This document shows, piece by piece, positions 34,964 through 43,393 of a stretch of 64,000 nucleotides of DNA. Source of the stretch: Streptomyces sp. NBC_01241 (GTDB lineage: Bacteria; Actinomycetota; Actinomycetes; Streptomycetales; Streptomycetaceae); assembly GCF_041435435.1 (NCBI RefSeq), contig NZ_CP108494.1, forward strand, positions 8,590,501 through 8,654,500, in the 5' to 3' direction. A program made the position numbers and the translations under genes. Numbering within the stretch: the stretch's first letter is position 1; every line of letters begins with the position of its first letter. Under the pieces are notes generated by a model that saw only the letters and a program-made list of their open reading frames with translations, had not been told where the DNA came from and searched no databases.

Positions 34964-35845
34964 GTGCCCGACAACGCCCCACGCCCCGGCACCGACAGCA
35001 ACGACCGCGCCGACCGTGCCACGCTGCGCGCCGACTGTGCGAACTGTTTCGGACTGTGCTGCGTCGCCCTGACCCTGACCCGTTCCGCGGACTTCGCGAT
35101 CAACAAGGATGCCGGTAAGCCCTGCCGTAATCTCCAGAAGGACTTCCGCTGCGGTATCCACACCGATCTGCGGACGCAGGGCTTCCCCGGCTGCACCGTG
35201 TACGACTGCTTCGGGGCCGGCCAGAAGGTCTCCCGTGAAACCTTCGACGGGCAGGACTGGCGGCGGGCCCCGCAGACCGCTCAGCAGATGTTCCAGGTGT
35301 TCCCGGTCATGCGGCAGCTCCACGAACTCCTCTGGTACCTCACGGAAGCGCTGTCCCTGGACGCGGCACGCTCCCTCCACGGCGAGATCCGGCGCGGCCT
35401 CGAAGAGACGGACCGTCTCACCCGCCTCCCTGCGGAGGCGTTCACGAACCTGGACGTGGCCTCGCACCGTGACGACGTCGCGGGCCTCCTGCTCCGTACC
35501 AGCGAACTGGTACGAGCCGCGGTGCCCCGCAGGAAGAAGCGCGACCACCGCGGCGCCGACCTCATCGGAGCCAGGCTCAAGGGCGCCGATCTGCGGGGCG
35601 CCGACCTGCGAGGCGCCTACCTCATCGCGGCGGACCTCACAGGTGCCGATCTGCGCCTGGCCGATCTGATCGGCGCCGACTTCCGGGACGCCGACCTGTC
35701 CGGTGCCGACTTCACCGGAAGTCTGTTCCTCACTCAGGCGCAGCTCAACGCGGCCCGGGGCGATACGGCGACGAAACTGCCGCCCTCGCTCAGCCGGCCC
35801 ACTCACTGGGGACCGGTGAATTCCCGGTCCGGGCCGTGCGGCTGA
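34964..35845 (+). CDS. Pentapeptide-repeat protein with N-terminal Cys-rich (YkgJ-like) domain
   Basis: 293 residues from GTG at 34964. The N-terminal 90 residues contain eight cysteines at 25, 28, 32, 33, 54, 63, 77 and 82 (CANCFGLCC, KPCRN, FRCGIH, FPGCTVYDCFG), resembling the putative metal-chelating YkgJ/UPF0153 pattern. Residues about 95-190 are helical. About 195-255 form some 12 pentapeptide repeats of the A(D/N)LxG type (HRGADLIGARLKGADLRGADL), expected to fold as a right-handed quadrilateral beta-helix. It lies 132 bases upstream of a radical SAM gene, same strand. Function unknown. Confidence 0.85.
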   Translation: MPDNAPRPGTDSNDRADRATLRADCANCFGLCCVALTLTRSADFAINKDAGKPCRNLQKDFRCGIHTDLRTQGFPGCTVYDCFGAGQKVSRETFDGQDWRRAPQTAQQMFQVFPVMRQLHELLWYLTEALSLDAARSLHGEIRRGLEETDRLTRLPAEAFTNLDVASHRDDVAGLLLRTSELVRAAVPRRKKRDHRGADLIGARLKGADLRGADLRGAYLIAADLTGADLRLADLIGADFRDADLSGADFTGSLFLTQAQLNAARGDTATKLPPSLSRPTHWGPVNSRSGPCG

Positions 35846-35977
35846 CGGCCGGGACAGCATCCGCACGGCACCCGGACGAATCGGCCGGTGCGGCCGGGCA
35901 CCGCAGACGTCCGTGGTTCGTTGGACAGTGAGGCGTACCCGGAACGCCTCCGACGACCGGACCGAGGAGCCGCGCAG

Positions 35978-37357
35978 ATGCCCAGCAGTACCAACCGCAG
36001 CCGCACCGATCAGAGCCGCGCCGAAGGGAGTGGCGCGGACGGGAGCCGCACCCGCCAGATCGAGCGGCTCATGGAGCAGTTCCCGCACGTGCCCCGGGAA
36101 GCCGTCATCAAGGAGGATCTCCTGCGCGGCGGGTTGGCGTTCGACGAGTCCGCGCTCAGCGACAACGAGGGCGGCGACGTCAAGCCGAAGTCGTACTTCA
36201 TCTTCTCGTTCGACCACGGCACACTCCCCGAGCTCGGCGCGGCCGCGCTCCGCCGCCCGCCGGAGGAGATCGTCCTCACCGGTGGCCCGTACGAGCTGCG
36301 CCGGACCGTGGTGTCGGTTCGGGTCAACCCGGCGTCCCCGTACCGCGTCGCTGCCGACGGCGACGGCGTACTCGGGCTGTACCTCGACGGCCGACGGATC
36401 TCCGACGCCGGCCTGCCGCCGATGCCGGACTACTACCGGCACACCCTTGAGAACGGCAAGTCTGTGATGGAGGTCGCGCCCACCATCCAGTGGGGCTACC
36501 TCGTCTATCTGACGGTCTTCCGGGTCTGCCAGTACTTCGGGGCGAAGGAGGAGTGCCAGTACTGCGACATCAACCACAACTGGCGCCAGCACAAGGCGGC
36601 GGGACGCCCGTACACCGGTGTGAAGCCGGTAGAGGAGGTCCTGGAGGCACTGGCCATCATCGACAAGTACGACACAGCCAAGACGTCGACCGCCTACACC
36701 CTCACCGGGGGCGCCATCACCTCCCACATCGGCGGCCGCGACGAGGCGGATTTCTACGGCCAGTACGCGAAGGCCATCGAGGAGCGCTTCCCCGGCCGCT
36801 GGATCGGCAAGGTGGTCGCCCAGGCCCTGCCCAAGGCCGATGTGCAGCGCTTCCACGACTACGGCGTCCAGATCTACCACCCCAACTACGAGGTGTGGGA
36901 CCGTCGGCTGTTCGAGCTCTACTGCCCCGGCAAGGAGCGTTACGTGGGCCGTGACGAGTGGCACCGCCGCATTCTGGACTCCGCCGAGGTCTTCGGCCCC
37001 CGCAATGTCATCCCCAACTTCGTGGCGGGCGTAGAGATGGCCGAACCCTTCGGCTTCACCACGGTGAACGAGGCCATCGAATCGACCACCGAAGGCCTGC
37101 GGTTCTTCATGTCGCACGGCATCACGCCGCGCTTCACCACATGGTGCCCCGAGCCCACCACCCCACTCGGAAAGACCAACCCGGACGGAGCGCCGCTGGA
37201 GTACCACATCCGCCTGCTGGACGCCTACCGCGCAACGATGGAGGAGTACGGGCTCAGCTCGCCTCCCGGCTACGGCCCGCCCGGACCCGGTCGCGCCGTC
37301 TTCTCCGTCAGCTCGTTCATGGACAGCCTTCCGGCCCGTCCGGACGTCGCGCAGTGA
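35978..37357 (+). CDS. Radical SAM protein with unusual cluster spacing
   Basis: 459 residues from the ATG at 35978 behind GAGGAG. An N-terminal about 170-residue region (VPREAVIKEDLLRGGLAF..., SYFIFSFDHGTLPEL...) precedes the SAM barrel. The only candidate cluster motif is VCQYFGAKEECQYCDIN, giving C-x8-C-x2-C instead of C-x3-C-x2-C; Elp3 also has a long first gap. Following strands TLTGGAITSHIGG, KVVAQALPKADVQRFHDYGVQIYHPNYEVWD and NVIPNFVAGVEMAEPFGF fit a radical SAM TIM barrel. No precursor peptide or biosynthetic partner is visible except the Cys-rich pentapeptide protein upstream. Confidence 0.82.
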   Translation: MPSSTNRSRTDQSRAEGSGADGSRTRQIERLMEQFPHVPREAVIKEDLLRGGLAFDESALSDNEGGDVKPKSYFIFSFDHGTLPELGAAALRRPPEEIVLTGGPYELRRTVVSVRVNPASPYRVAADGDGVLGLYLDGRRISDAGLPPMPDYYRHTLENGKSVMEVAPTIQWGYLVYLTVFRVCQYFGAKEECQYCDINHNWRQHKAAGRPYTGVKPVEEVLEALAIIDKYDTAKTSTAYTLTGGAITSHIGGRDEADFYGQYAKAIEERFPGRWIGKVVAQALPKADVQRFHDYGVQIYHPNYEVWDRRLFELYCPGKERYVGRDEWHRRILDSAEVFGPRNVIPNFVAGVEMAEPFGFTTVNEAIESTTEGLRFFMSHGITPRFTTWCPEPTTPLGKTNPDGAPLEYHIRLLDAYRATMEEYGLSSPPGYGPPGPGRAVFSVSSFMDSLPARPDVAQ

Positions 37358-37541
37358 CACCGGGCAGGGCGTAGTACCGGGCCGTGAACTCCGGGGTGGA
37401 GGAGGTGGGGGAGACCTCCGCCACCTCCTCCGGCAGGCGGAACCGACAGGGACAGGTTCGGACCGCCATCCGTGAAGGCCCGGTGCTGCGGGCGGCGCCC
37501 ACCGCGACGGGGTGAACCGTCGATCGCCGTCGCCCGGCCCG

Positions 37542-37918
37542 TCAGGCGCGCCACTTTGCCGTGGGCTCACGGAAAGCATCGGAGAGTGCCTTGGCAACGG
37601 CCTCGGCGTCTCCCCGGTGACCGTAGACGGGCGTGCCGGGCGGTTGCCGCCAGGACTCGTCGACACCACCCGCGTCCACGGTGCCGAAGCCCAGCTCGTC
37701 GATGAGCTTGCGCACGACCTGCTTGGCCGCCGCATCGTCACCGGCCACCGGCCGCGCCTGACGGCCGGGACTGCCCTTGAGGCGGCGTTGTCGAGGATGT
37801 CCTGCGCGTACGTCCCGTTGAACGCCCTGATCACGGGGTGGCCGATCTGTTGCCAGAGCGGTGAGACGCCGGTGAGGTTGCCGCCGATGCTGCCCGCTCC
37901 GACGATGCCGATCTTTAT
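37542..37918 (-). pseudogene. NADP/F420-dependent oxidoreductase, internally deleted and frameshifted
   Basis: The minus strand from 37918 reads (ATA)KIGIVGAGSIGGNLT, the dinucleotide-binding start of the family, but the initiation codon is ATA. It then jumps straight to WQQIGHPVIRAFNGTYAQDILDN, skipping about 100 residues expected between them. A frameshift follows, and the C-terminus continues in a second frame as AGDDAAAKQVVRKLIDELGFGTVDAGGVDESWRQPPGTPVYGHRGDAEAVAKAL to a TGA at 37542. So three separate lesions mark a dead gene. The 184 bases between the radical SAM stop and this relic hold no recognisable gene. Confidence 0.8.
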
Positions 37919-38116
37919 GGATCCGACCTTCCGATGGTGCCTGTGGTGCCTGCGGTATGTGATGTGGCTCGCCGCATCACCAACTACCCCCTGCGGTCGC
38001 CTGTTCCGACAAGTGGCAAAAGTATTCGCTCCGTCACCCGACGGATGGGAAGGAGCGACTGCGGGCACGAACAGTGAGAGAACCGGAATCACCCAGCTCA
38101 TTTGGAGGCGGTGCTC

Positions 38117-38668
38117 ATGCTCCATGGCGTCGACGTCAGCGCGTATCAGTCGTCCTTCGAAACGGACGGACTGGACTTCGTCTTCATCAAGGCCACCGAA
38201 GGCCGTTCATACGTCAATCCGTATCTGGCCTCGCAGGTCAAACGTGCCAGGGACGCGGCATGCGTGGTCGGCTTCTATCACTTTCTCTGGCCGGGCGAGA
38301 TCACGGCCCAGGCGGAGTACTTCGTGAGCAAGGCTCCGGAGGAGGCGGGCGATCTGCTCGCCGTGGACTGGGAGGAGAACGGCGAAGGCACCCGGGCCAG
38401 CAACGCCGAAAAGGACCGCTTCATCCGTGAGCTCAAGCGTCTGAGGCCCCAGTACAAGGTTCTGCTGTACTGCAACCTCGATTTCTGGCTGCATCACGAC
38501 ACCACGTCGTATGCGGGGGACGGTCTGTGGATAGCCGACTACGTGACCGCGGGGAAGCCCCGGATCAAGGCGTCCTGGCGCATCCACCAGTACACCGACC
38601 AGCCGCTCGACAAAGACGTCGCCGCTTTCTCCTCGCGGACCGCGATGCGCGACTGGGCCCGCGGATAG
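38117..38668 (+). CDS. Glycoside hydrolase family 25 (lysozyme-like) protein
   Basis: 183 residues from ATG 38117 with GGAGG eight bases upstream. GH25 hallmarks: GVDVSAYQ at 4-11, FVFIKATEGRSYVNPYLA, ACVVGFYHFLWPG, and the catalytic pair in LLAVDWEENGEG, then LLYCNLDFWLHHD and WRIHQYTDQPLDKDVAAFSS. It cleaves the beta-1,4 bond of peptidoglycan. There is no signal peptide or wall-binding domain, so export would need lysis, a phage holin or a non-classical route. Confidence 0.9.
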   Translation: MLHGVDVSAYQSSFETDGLDFVFIKATEGRSYVNPYLASQVKRARDAACVVGFYHFLWPGEITAQAEYFVSKAPEEAGDLLAVDWEENGEGTRASNAEKDRFIRELKRLRPQYKVLLYCNLDFWLHHDTTSYAGDGLWIADYVTAGKPRIKASWRIHQYTDQPLDKDVAAFSSRTAMRDWARG

Positions 38669-38855
38669 CCGCTCGCGCAGGCCGTGAGGCCGCCAATCGG
38701 GAACGGGACACGGGACACGGGACGCGGCTCTCCAGGCACACGAAGAAGCGAAATCCGGCCATGCGAAATAGTCTGTTCCGGGGCCTATGTCACCCATGTG
38801 CTGCCGCATGGTGGCGAGCCGGCCGGACGTGCCCGATCGAAGCGGAGGAGTACCC

Positions 38856-39869
38856 ATGAAGGCCGCTGTTGTGCGCAGCTTCACCGAGCCGTTGGTGGTC
38901 GAGGAGAGGCCGGTTCCGGCGCCGGCCGGACACCAGGTCCTGGTGCGGATGGAGACCTCCGGGCTGTGCCACACCGACATTCACGCCGCGCGGGGTGACT
39001 GGCCGGTCAAGCCCGCCCCGCCCTTCGTGCCGGGCCACGAGGGCATCGGCATCGTCGAAGCGGCCGGTGCCCAGGTGGCCCATCTCGCGGTGGGGGACCG
39101 GGTGGCCGTCCCCTGGCTCGGAGAGGCGTGTGGACACTGCGACTACTGCATTTCCGGCTGGGAGACGCTCTGCCTGAAACAGCAGAACAGCGGCTACTCG
39201 GTGGACGGCAGCCATGCCGAGTACGCGCTGGCGCACGGAATGTACGTGGTGCCGGTCCCCGACGGCATCGACCCGCTGGACGCGGCACCGTTGACCTGCG
39301 CGGGTGTCACCACGTACAAGGCCGTGAAGCTGTCCGGGGCGCGCCCGGGCACACGCGCCCTCGTCTCAGGCATCGGGGGCCTCGGTCACCTCGCTCTGCA
39401 GTACGCGCGGATCTTCGGCGCGGAGACGATCGCCGTCGACGTCACCGACGAGAAGCTGGCGCTCGCCCGCGAACTGGGGGCCGATCACGTCATCGACGCC
39501 CGGGTCCAGGACGTTGCCGAGGAGACGCACCGGCTCGGGGGAGCGGACGCGGCCATCTCGCTGGCTGTGAGCAACGCATCGTTCAGCGCAGCCTATGGGG
39601 CGCTGCGCCGGGGCGGCACGCTCGTTCTGGTGGCGCTTCCGGCCGAAGGCAAGTTGGAACTGCCCGTCTTCGACACGGTGCTGAACGGAACGAAGGTCGT
39701 CGGCTCCATCGTCGGTACCCGTGAGGACCTTGCCGAGGTATTCCAGCTGCACCGCCTCGGCCGCACACGTGTCATCCGTGAGAGCCGAGCACTCAAGGAC
39801 ATCAACGCGTCCATCGACGAGGTGTTGAAGGGCAAGGTGCCGGGCCGTCTGGTCTTCGACATGCGCTGA
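38856..39869 (+). CDS. adhP: Zinc-dependent alcohol dehydrogenase, AdhP type
   Basis: 337 residues, full length. Catalytic zinc ligands in SGLCHTDIH and PFVPGHEGIG; structural zinc cysteines in GEACGHCDYCISGWETLC; coenzyme-binding GIGGLGHLALQYARIFG; and the AdhP-type GGADAAISLAVSNASF. It oxidises primary alcohols to aldehydes with NAD. GGAGGAG precedes the ATG. A MarR-type regulator follows 163 bases downstream in the same direction. Confidence 0.93.
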   Translation: MKAAVVRSFTEPLVVEERPVPAPAGHQVLVRMETSGLCHTDIHAARGDWPVKPAPPFVPGHEGIGIVEAAGAQVAHLAVGDRVAVPWLGEACGHCDYCISGWETLCLKQQNSGYSVDGSHAEYALAHGMYVVPVPDGIDPLDAAPLTCAGVTTYKAVKLSGARPGTRALVSGIGGLGHLALQYARIFGAETIAVDVTDEKLALARELGADHVIDARVQDVAEETHRLGGADAAISLAVSNASFSAAYGALRRGGTLVLVALPAEGKLELPVFDTVLNGTKVVGSIVGTREDLAEVFQLHRLGRTRVIRESRALKDINASIDEVLKGKVPGRLVFDMR

Positions 39870-40032
39870 ACCGCACACGTCCCGTGGGGGCCGCGGCGCC
39901 CGTCCGCGGATTCGTGGAGCGGGGTCCGTGTCCTGCTGACCGGCGGGCGCGGGTGCAGGTGCAGGACAGGGCGTCCGGGACGGACCCGCTCGATAGTAAT
40001 AGGTGAAGACCCATCATTGGTGGAGACCTAAG

Positions 40033-40506
40033 ATGTTGTGGATGAGCGCGACCCCGCCCAGCCTCCTGGGACTCACGACCTATCTGCTGTCCCAGACGGG
40101 CAAGACTGCCCGGAGTCGGCTGGCGGCACGCTTGGCTGAGCGCGATCTGAAGCTCTGGCACATGGCCGTGCTGTCGGCGCTGGTCGATTTCGGCCCCCAT
40201 GTGCAGCGAGAGCTGGCGTCACGGCTCGGGATCGACCGGAGCGACATGGTCAAGATCGTGGACGATCTCGCGGTGGCCGACCTCGTGGACCGTGCCCGCG
40301 ACACCACGGACCGTCGCCGGGTGACCGTCACGCCCACCCCGGCAGGCTGCGCGATGCTGGCGGAGCTGCAGGGCGAGGCCCTGGTCGTACAGAAGAAGCT
40401 GCTCGCCCCCCTTTCCCGCTCCGAACAGACGCAGTTGGCCATGCTGTTGAGGCGTGTCCACGCGCACGTCCAGGAAGAGCCCGGCGAGCCGCAGGCAGGT
40501 CGCTGA
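40033..40506 (+). CDS. MarR-family transcriptional regulator
   Basis: 157 residues from ATG 40033 (GGAGA six bases upstream; ATG 40042 is possible). MarR winged helix: LWHMAVLSALVDFGPHVQRELASRLGIDRSDMVKIVDDLAVADLVDRARDTTDRRRVTVTPTPAGCAML, with the DTTDRRRV wing. Upstream, GGTGAAGACCCATCATTGG at 39991-40020 is only weakly symmetrical, so no operator is proposed. It may respond to phenolics or alcohols relevant to adhP (inference from position). Confidence 0.9.
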   Translation: MLWMSATPPSLLGLTTYLLSQTGKTARSRLAARLAERDLKLWHMAVLSALVDFGPHVQRELASRLGIDRSDMVKIVDDLAVADLVDRARDTTDRRRVTVTPTPAGCAMLAELQGEALVVQKKLLAPLSRSEQTQLAMLLRRVHAHVQEEPGEPQAGR

Positions 40507-40542
40507 GCGGTTCCCGGTGTCCGGTGCGGCAGACTTTCGCGG

Positions 40543-40812
40543 GTGACCACAGCTGCGGCTCAGCCGCCTCGTGACCGTGCGCTCGGGCGCGGAATCGCCA
40601 CGCTCATTCCGCAGACCGCCACCGCGACCCCGGCTGAACAGGCGGCGGCCGTGCTGACAGCGATGCAGAGTGTTCCGGTCCGGGTGGGAGTTCTCCAGGC
40701 CGCCGTGGTGCTCCTGGAGGGGCGGGTGCGTACCACGGAGGACGGTGCCGAGCGCGCGGCGGCAGCGACGACGGTAGCCATGCTCCGCGGCGCGATCGGC
40801 CAGGCCCGCTGA
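40543..40812 (+). CDS. Short Ala-rich uncharacterised protein
   Basis: 89 residues from GTG 40543, with CAGACT eight bases before it and no ribosome site, so perhaps leaderless. Sequence: PRDRALGRGIATLIPQTATATPAEQAAAVLTAMQSVPVRVGVLQAAVVLLEGRVRTTEDGAERAAAATTVAMLRGAIGQAR, helical, soluble, with no family recognised. It is 36 bases after the MarR gene. Confidence 0.5.
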   Translation: MTTAAAQPPRDRALGRGIATLIPQTATATPAEQAAAVLTAMQSVPVRVGVLQAAVVLLEGRVRTTEDGAERAAAATTVAMLRGAIGQAR

Positions 40813-40907
40813 ACCGGGAGACCACCGTCCCCGGCGCGCGGTGGGCAGCAGCGTCCCGGCCGGGTGGGGAGCCGTGCCGCGGGCCCGGGGGGAGGAAGGG
40901 GGCAGGT

Positions 40908-41150
40908 GTGCCGCGCGGGTACTCCTTGCCCGTGAGGAAGCAGCGACGCATCGGGCCGGCCGTACTTGTGTTCTGTGTGGTGGCGGTATCGGCCTGTGCC
41001 GCCTCGATCATCTGGCCCCGGGCGGCAGGCGAGAGGACATGGATGCGGGCCGACGTCATCGTCTTCACCTTCATCGCGCTGATCGCATTCGCCGTCATCC
41101 TCGGTGACCGCACCCCCGATGGTTCGACGGAGTTCTGGGGCGGCGTCTGA
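40908..41150 (+). CDS. Small two-helix membrane protein
   Basis: 80 residues from GTG 40908 (purine-rich GGAGGAAGGGGG upstream). A basic start (VRKQRRIG) is followed by a hydrophobic helix (PAVLVFCVVAVSACAASIIW), a polar loop, and a second helix (VIVFTFIALIAFAVIL). The tail is acidic. Function unknown. Confidence 0.55.
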   Translation: MPRGYSLPVRKQRRIGPAVLVFCVVAVSACAASIIWPRAAGERTWMRADVIVFTFIALIAFAVILGDRTPDGSTEFWGGV

Positions 41151-41217
41151 CGGCCTCGTTGCATCAGGCGCGCGCAGGCAGGCGATACGGACGGTCGGTC
41201 AGTCACCGCCCGCGAGC

Positions 41218-41310
41218 GCGGCGGTGCAGGTGAGGAACACTCCGACCCCGCAGTTCTCGATCCGGCCCGCGGTGCCGGCGCATTGCGTCCGCACCCCAGC
41301 GGGCGCTGCG
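41218..41310 (-). pseudogene. IS701-family transposase crumb
   Basis: The minus strand reads [23 protein letters not shown], close to the [23 protein letters not shown] block that follows the first catalytic Asp in IS701 transposases. Only about 30 residues match, and a stop follows. It is the segment immediately downstream of where the remnant at 178-495 ends, although it need not be from the same copy. Confidence 0.5.
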
Positions 41311-41993
41311 AGGCAGACGCTGCATCGACGGGGGTAGGGCAGGCAACAGGCCGGAGGGGCCACGCGGAGCAGCGGGTCCACGTGCACATGGTCGACTGGG
41401 CAACAACGCGGTCCGGGTGGTTCGGCCTGCCCCGGCCCCGGCGCGGTTGGCACTGCGCGACGACCGTCATCGGCCGTCGATGTGCGCCGGCCGGGGCGGT
41501 GGCGCCCCGGTTGTAACCATGTGGGCGTCGGCTATCCAGTACTGCAACACCTGGTGAATGTGACGATCCTTCTGGTCTGCCTGCCAGTTTGCGCAGCCAT
41601 GACCCGGTCGACCTGACCGCTCGGGTTCTGCGATGACGGGGCACGGCCCGTCTGAGCAGCAGGAACGGGGGCGGTGGTGTAGCCGGCGGGTGTTCGGGGT
41701 GGTGGCGTGGAACTGCTGTGTGGGGCGTGTCAATGAATGACACGCCAGCGATGGGGTGAGCAGGATTCAGCGAGTCGCCTGGACAGGCTAAAGGAATCTC
41801 AAGTCCCGCAATTCCAGGGAAAGTTCACTTGCGCTCAGATTATATGAAAATAGCATATGGCGTATATTGCGTACCTCGATCGATGTTCCGGCACCTGCAC
41901 ACAACACGTCCGATATGACAGGTATGGGGACCGTTAGTACGTTCAATCTCGGGTCGGCTGCTCAGCCGCCCCCTCTGAGACAGGAGAAGTGAC
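41311..41993. other. Gene-poor region with AT-rich promoter segment
   Basis: 683 bases without a supported gene. The left part may be more IS debris. From about 41760 to 41940 base composition drops sharply (ATTATATGAAAATAGCATAT near 41840), the lowest GC stretch in the window, and likely carries the promoter of the secreted protein at 41994. No hairpin or RNA gene was recognised. Confidence 0.5.
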
Positions 41994-42572
41994 ATGGCTA
42001 CCCGTTCCACCGTTGTTACGGCCGCTGTCGCGGCCGCCGCGGCCCTGGCCGCAACCGGCATCACCTACGCGTCGGCCGCCACCACCGAGCCGGCCCAGGC
42101 CGCCCCCGTCGTCCAGCAGGCCGCCCCCCCGGCCGTCCAGCAAGCGCCCGCCCCCGTCACGGCCCTCGAAGGCGGCGAGGGCGGCAAGGGCAACGAAGGC
42201 AGGGGCAACGAAGGCGGGGGCTACGGCGAGGGTCGTGGCCGCGAAGAGGGCCGCCGCCACTTCGAGGGCCGCATCCACATCAACGAGCGGACGTACTCCG
42301 CCGAGCCGGGCGGCTGCATCACCGTCATCAGCGGCCTTGGTTCCAAGAGCCTCAACATCCGCAACGACAGCCGCCGGGCCGTCGAGGTCTTCCGCGGGGC
42401 CACCTGCGACAACGGTGCCCCCATCGCCACCGTCGGACCGTGGAGCTCCAGCGACGGGGTGTTCCCGATGCGCGTCAGGGGTGGCGTGAAGGTCAAGAAC
42501 GGAGTGGTGGGCAGCTTCCGGGTGATCGAGCGCCACTTCGGCGAAGGCCGCGACAAGGGTGACCGAGACTAG
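41994..42572 (+). CDS. Secreted Gly-rich protein
   Basis: 192 residues; GGAGAAG precedes the ATG. Signal peptide MATRSTVVTAAVAAAAALAATGITYASA, then a Gln/Pro/Ala segment and a Gly-Glu-Arg-rich linker (GGEGGKGNEGRGNEGGGYGEGRG). The C-terminal domain of about 100 residues (EGRIHINERTYSAEPGGCITVISGLGSKSLNIRNDSRRAVEVFRGATCDNGAPIATVGPWSSSDGV) is beta-rich with two cysteines that could form a disulfide. Family not recognised; an exported surface or matrix protein is inferred. Confidence 0.75.
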   Translation: MATRSTVVTAAVAAAAALAATGITYASAATTEPAQAAPVVQQAAPPAVQQAPAPVTALEGGEGGKGNEGRGNEGGGYGEGRGREEGRRHFEGRIHINERTYSAEPGGCITVISGLGSKSLNIRNDSRRAVEVFRGATCDNGAPIATVGPWSSSDGVFPMRVRGGVKVKNGVVGSFRVIERHFGEGRDKGDRD

Positions 42573-42597
42573 TGACCGAGTCGCTCGGCTGACGTAG

Positions 42598-42628
42598 AAC
42601 CCCGGCCCGCCGGAATCGGGCCGGGGTT
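42598..42628 (+). terminator. Strong terminator after the secreted protein
   Basis: AACCCCGGCCCG pairs perfectly with CGGGCCGGGGTT around CCGGAAT, 25 bases after the stop. The following 428 bases (42629-43056) hold no supported gene; their plus-strand open frame has no family resemblance. Confidence 0.85.
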
Positions 42629-43056
42629 CCGCGTCCTTTCACGCTGCCCGCTTCCTGGGTGTGGACCCGGGGCGGCACCCGGCGGTTGCAGACAACGCCT
42701 ACGGAGTTCAGGCGGTTCGTGCCGCCGGAATCCGGGACTTCGGCCACTGCGGTGGTCTCATGCCGCCCTCGCGGCTGGAAGGTCCCCGCACCACTCAGTT
42801 CCACGACACGCACTGGCTCTGGTGCCGGGGATCGGCATGGCCCGGTGATCGTGCCGGTGCAGAGCACTCGTGGTGTTCTGGCGTCGGCGACCCGGGCGCC
42901 TGTGATCCGCCCATAGGGTGTCAAGCCCGGTCCGAAGCCTCTGGAACACGACGGCCGATTCCGGGGCCCGCTCGTCACGTCACACCTGATCGGGCGGCAG
43001 ATGGGCCATTTCCTTGTCCGGGGCCGCGCGCCCGGATTCATACTGCGACCTGGTGC

Positions 43057-43263
43057 TCAACCCGGGATTTCTGTGCGCTCCCACCATTCGTAGACAGGCA
43101 ATGGGCCTTCCGGTGTTTCCTGGCGGCGTGTGGTGCTCTTGAAATGCTCGTATCCGCCCCGGAACGGGATCTTGAGGTCGACTCCAGGTGTGTCGACGGA
43201 AACGATCCGCTCGGGGAGATCGTCCGGGCCGCCCTCGAGGATTGCCTTAGTTGTGTTGGTCAT
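43057..43263 (-). CDS. DUF5988 family small protein
   Basis: 68 residues from the ATG at 43263: MTNTTKAILEGGPDDLPERIVSV, then VDLKIPFRGGYEHFKSTTRRQ and GPLPVYEWWERTEIPG. This is the compact, conserved DUF5988 protein found scattered in Streptomyces, often as several copies near regulators or natural-product genes. It is soluble with a C-terminal aromatic cluster (YEWWERTE). Function is unknown. Upstream on the same strand lies a broken P-loop kinase gene. Confidence 0.8.
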   Translation of the reverse strand: MTNTTKAILEGGPDDLPERIVSVDTPGVDLKIPFRGGYEHFKSTTRRQETPEGPLPVYEWWERTEIPG

Positions 43264-43393
43264 GATGAAAGTTTCCCCGGGAGGGTGGTCCGGCTCTTCG
43301 ATGACGCGCCGAAGGTCTGGCCGCTGTGTGTCCTGTCGGCATCCCGACCACATGGCGCTCGGCCTGCCGAGCCCCTCAACGGCAGCGGGCCGA

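Noticed and set aside
35978..37357. RiPP biosynthesis cluster around the radical SAM gene
   Set aside because: No precursor peptide, SPASM cysteines, RRE domain or exporter was found nearby.
34352..38125. A 1257-residue minus-strand open frame
   Set aside because: It merely strings together the FAD-oxidase relic, the antisense of the radical SAM and pentapeptide genes, and the NADP oxidoreductase relic. High GC content removes stop codons.
38117..38668. Prophage endolysin cassette
   Set aside because: The GH25 gene has no holin, portal or tail genes near it; the neighbours are ordinary metabolic genes and pseudogenes.
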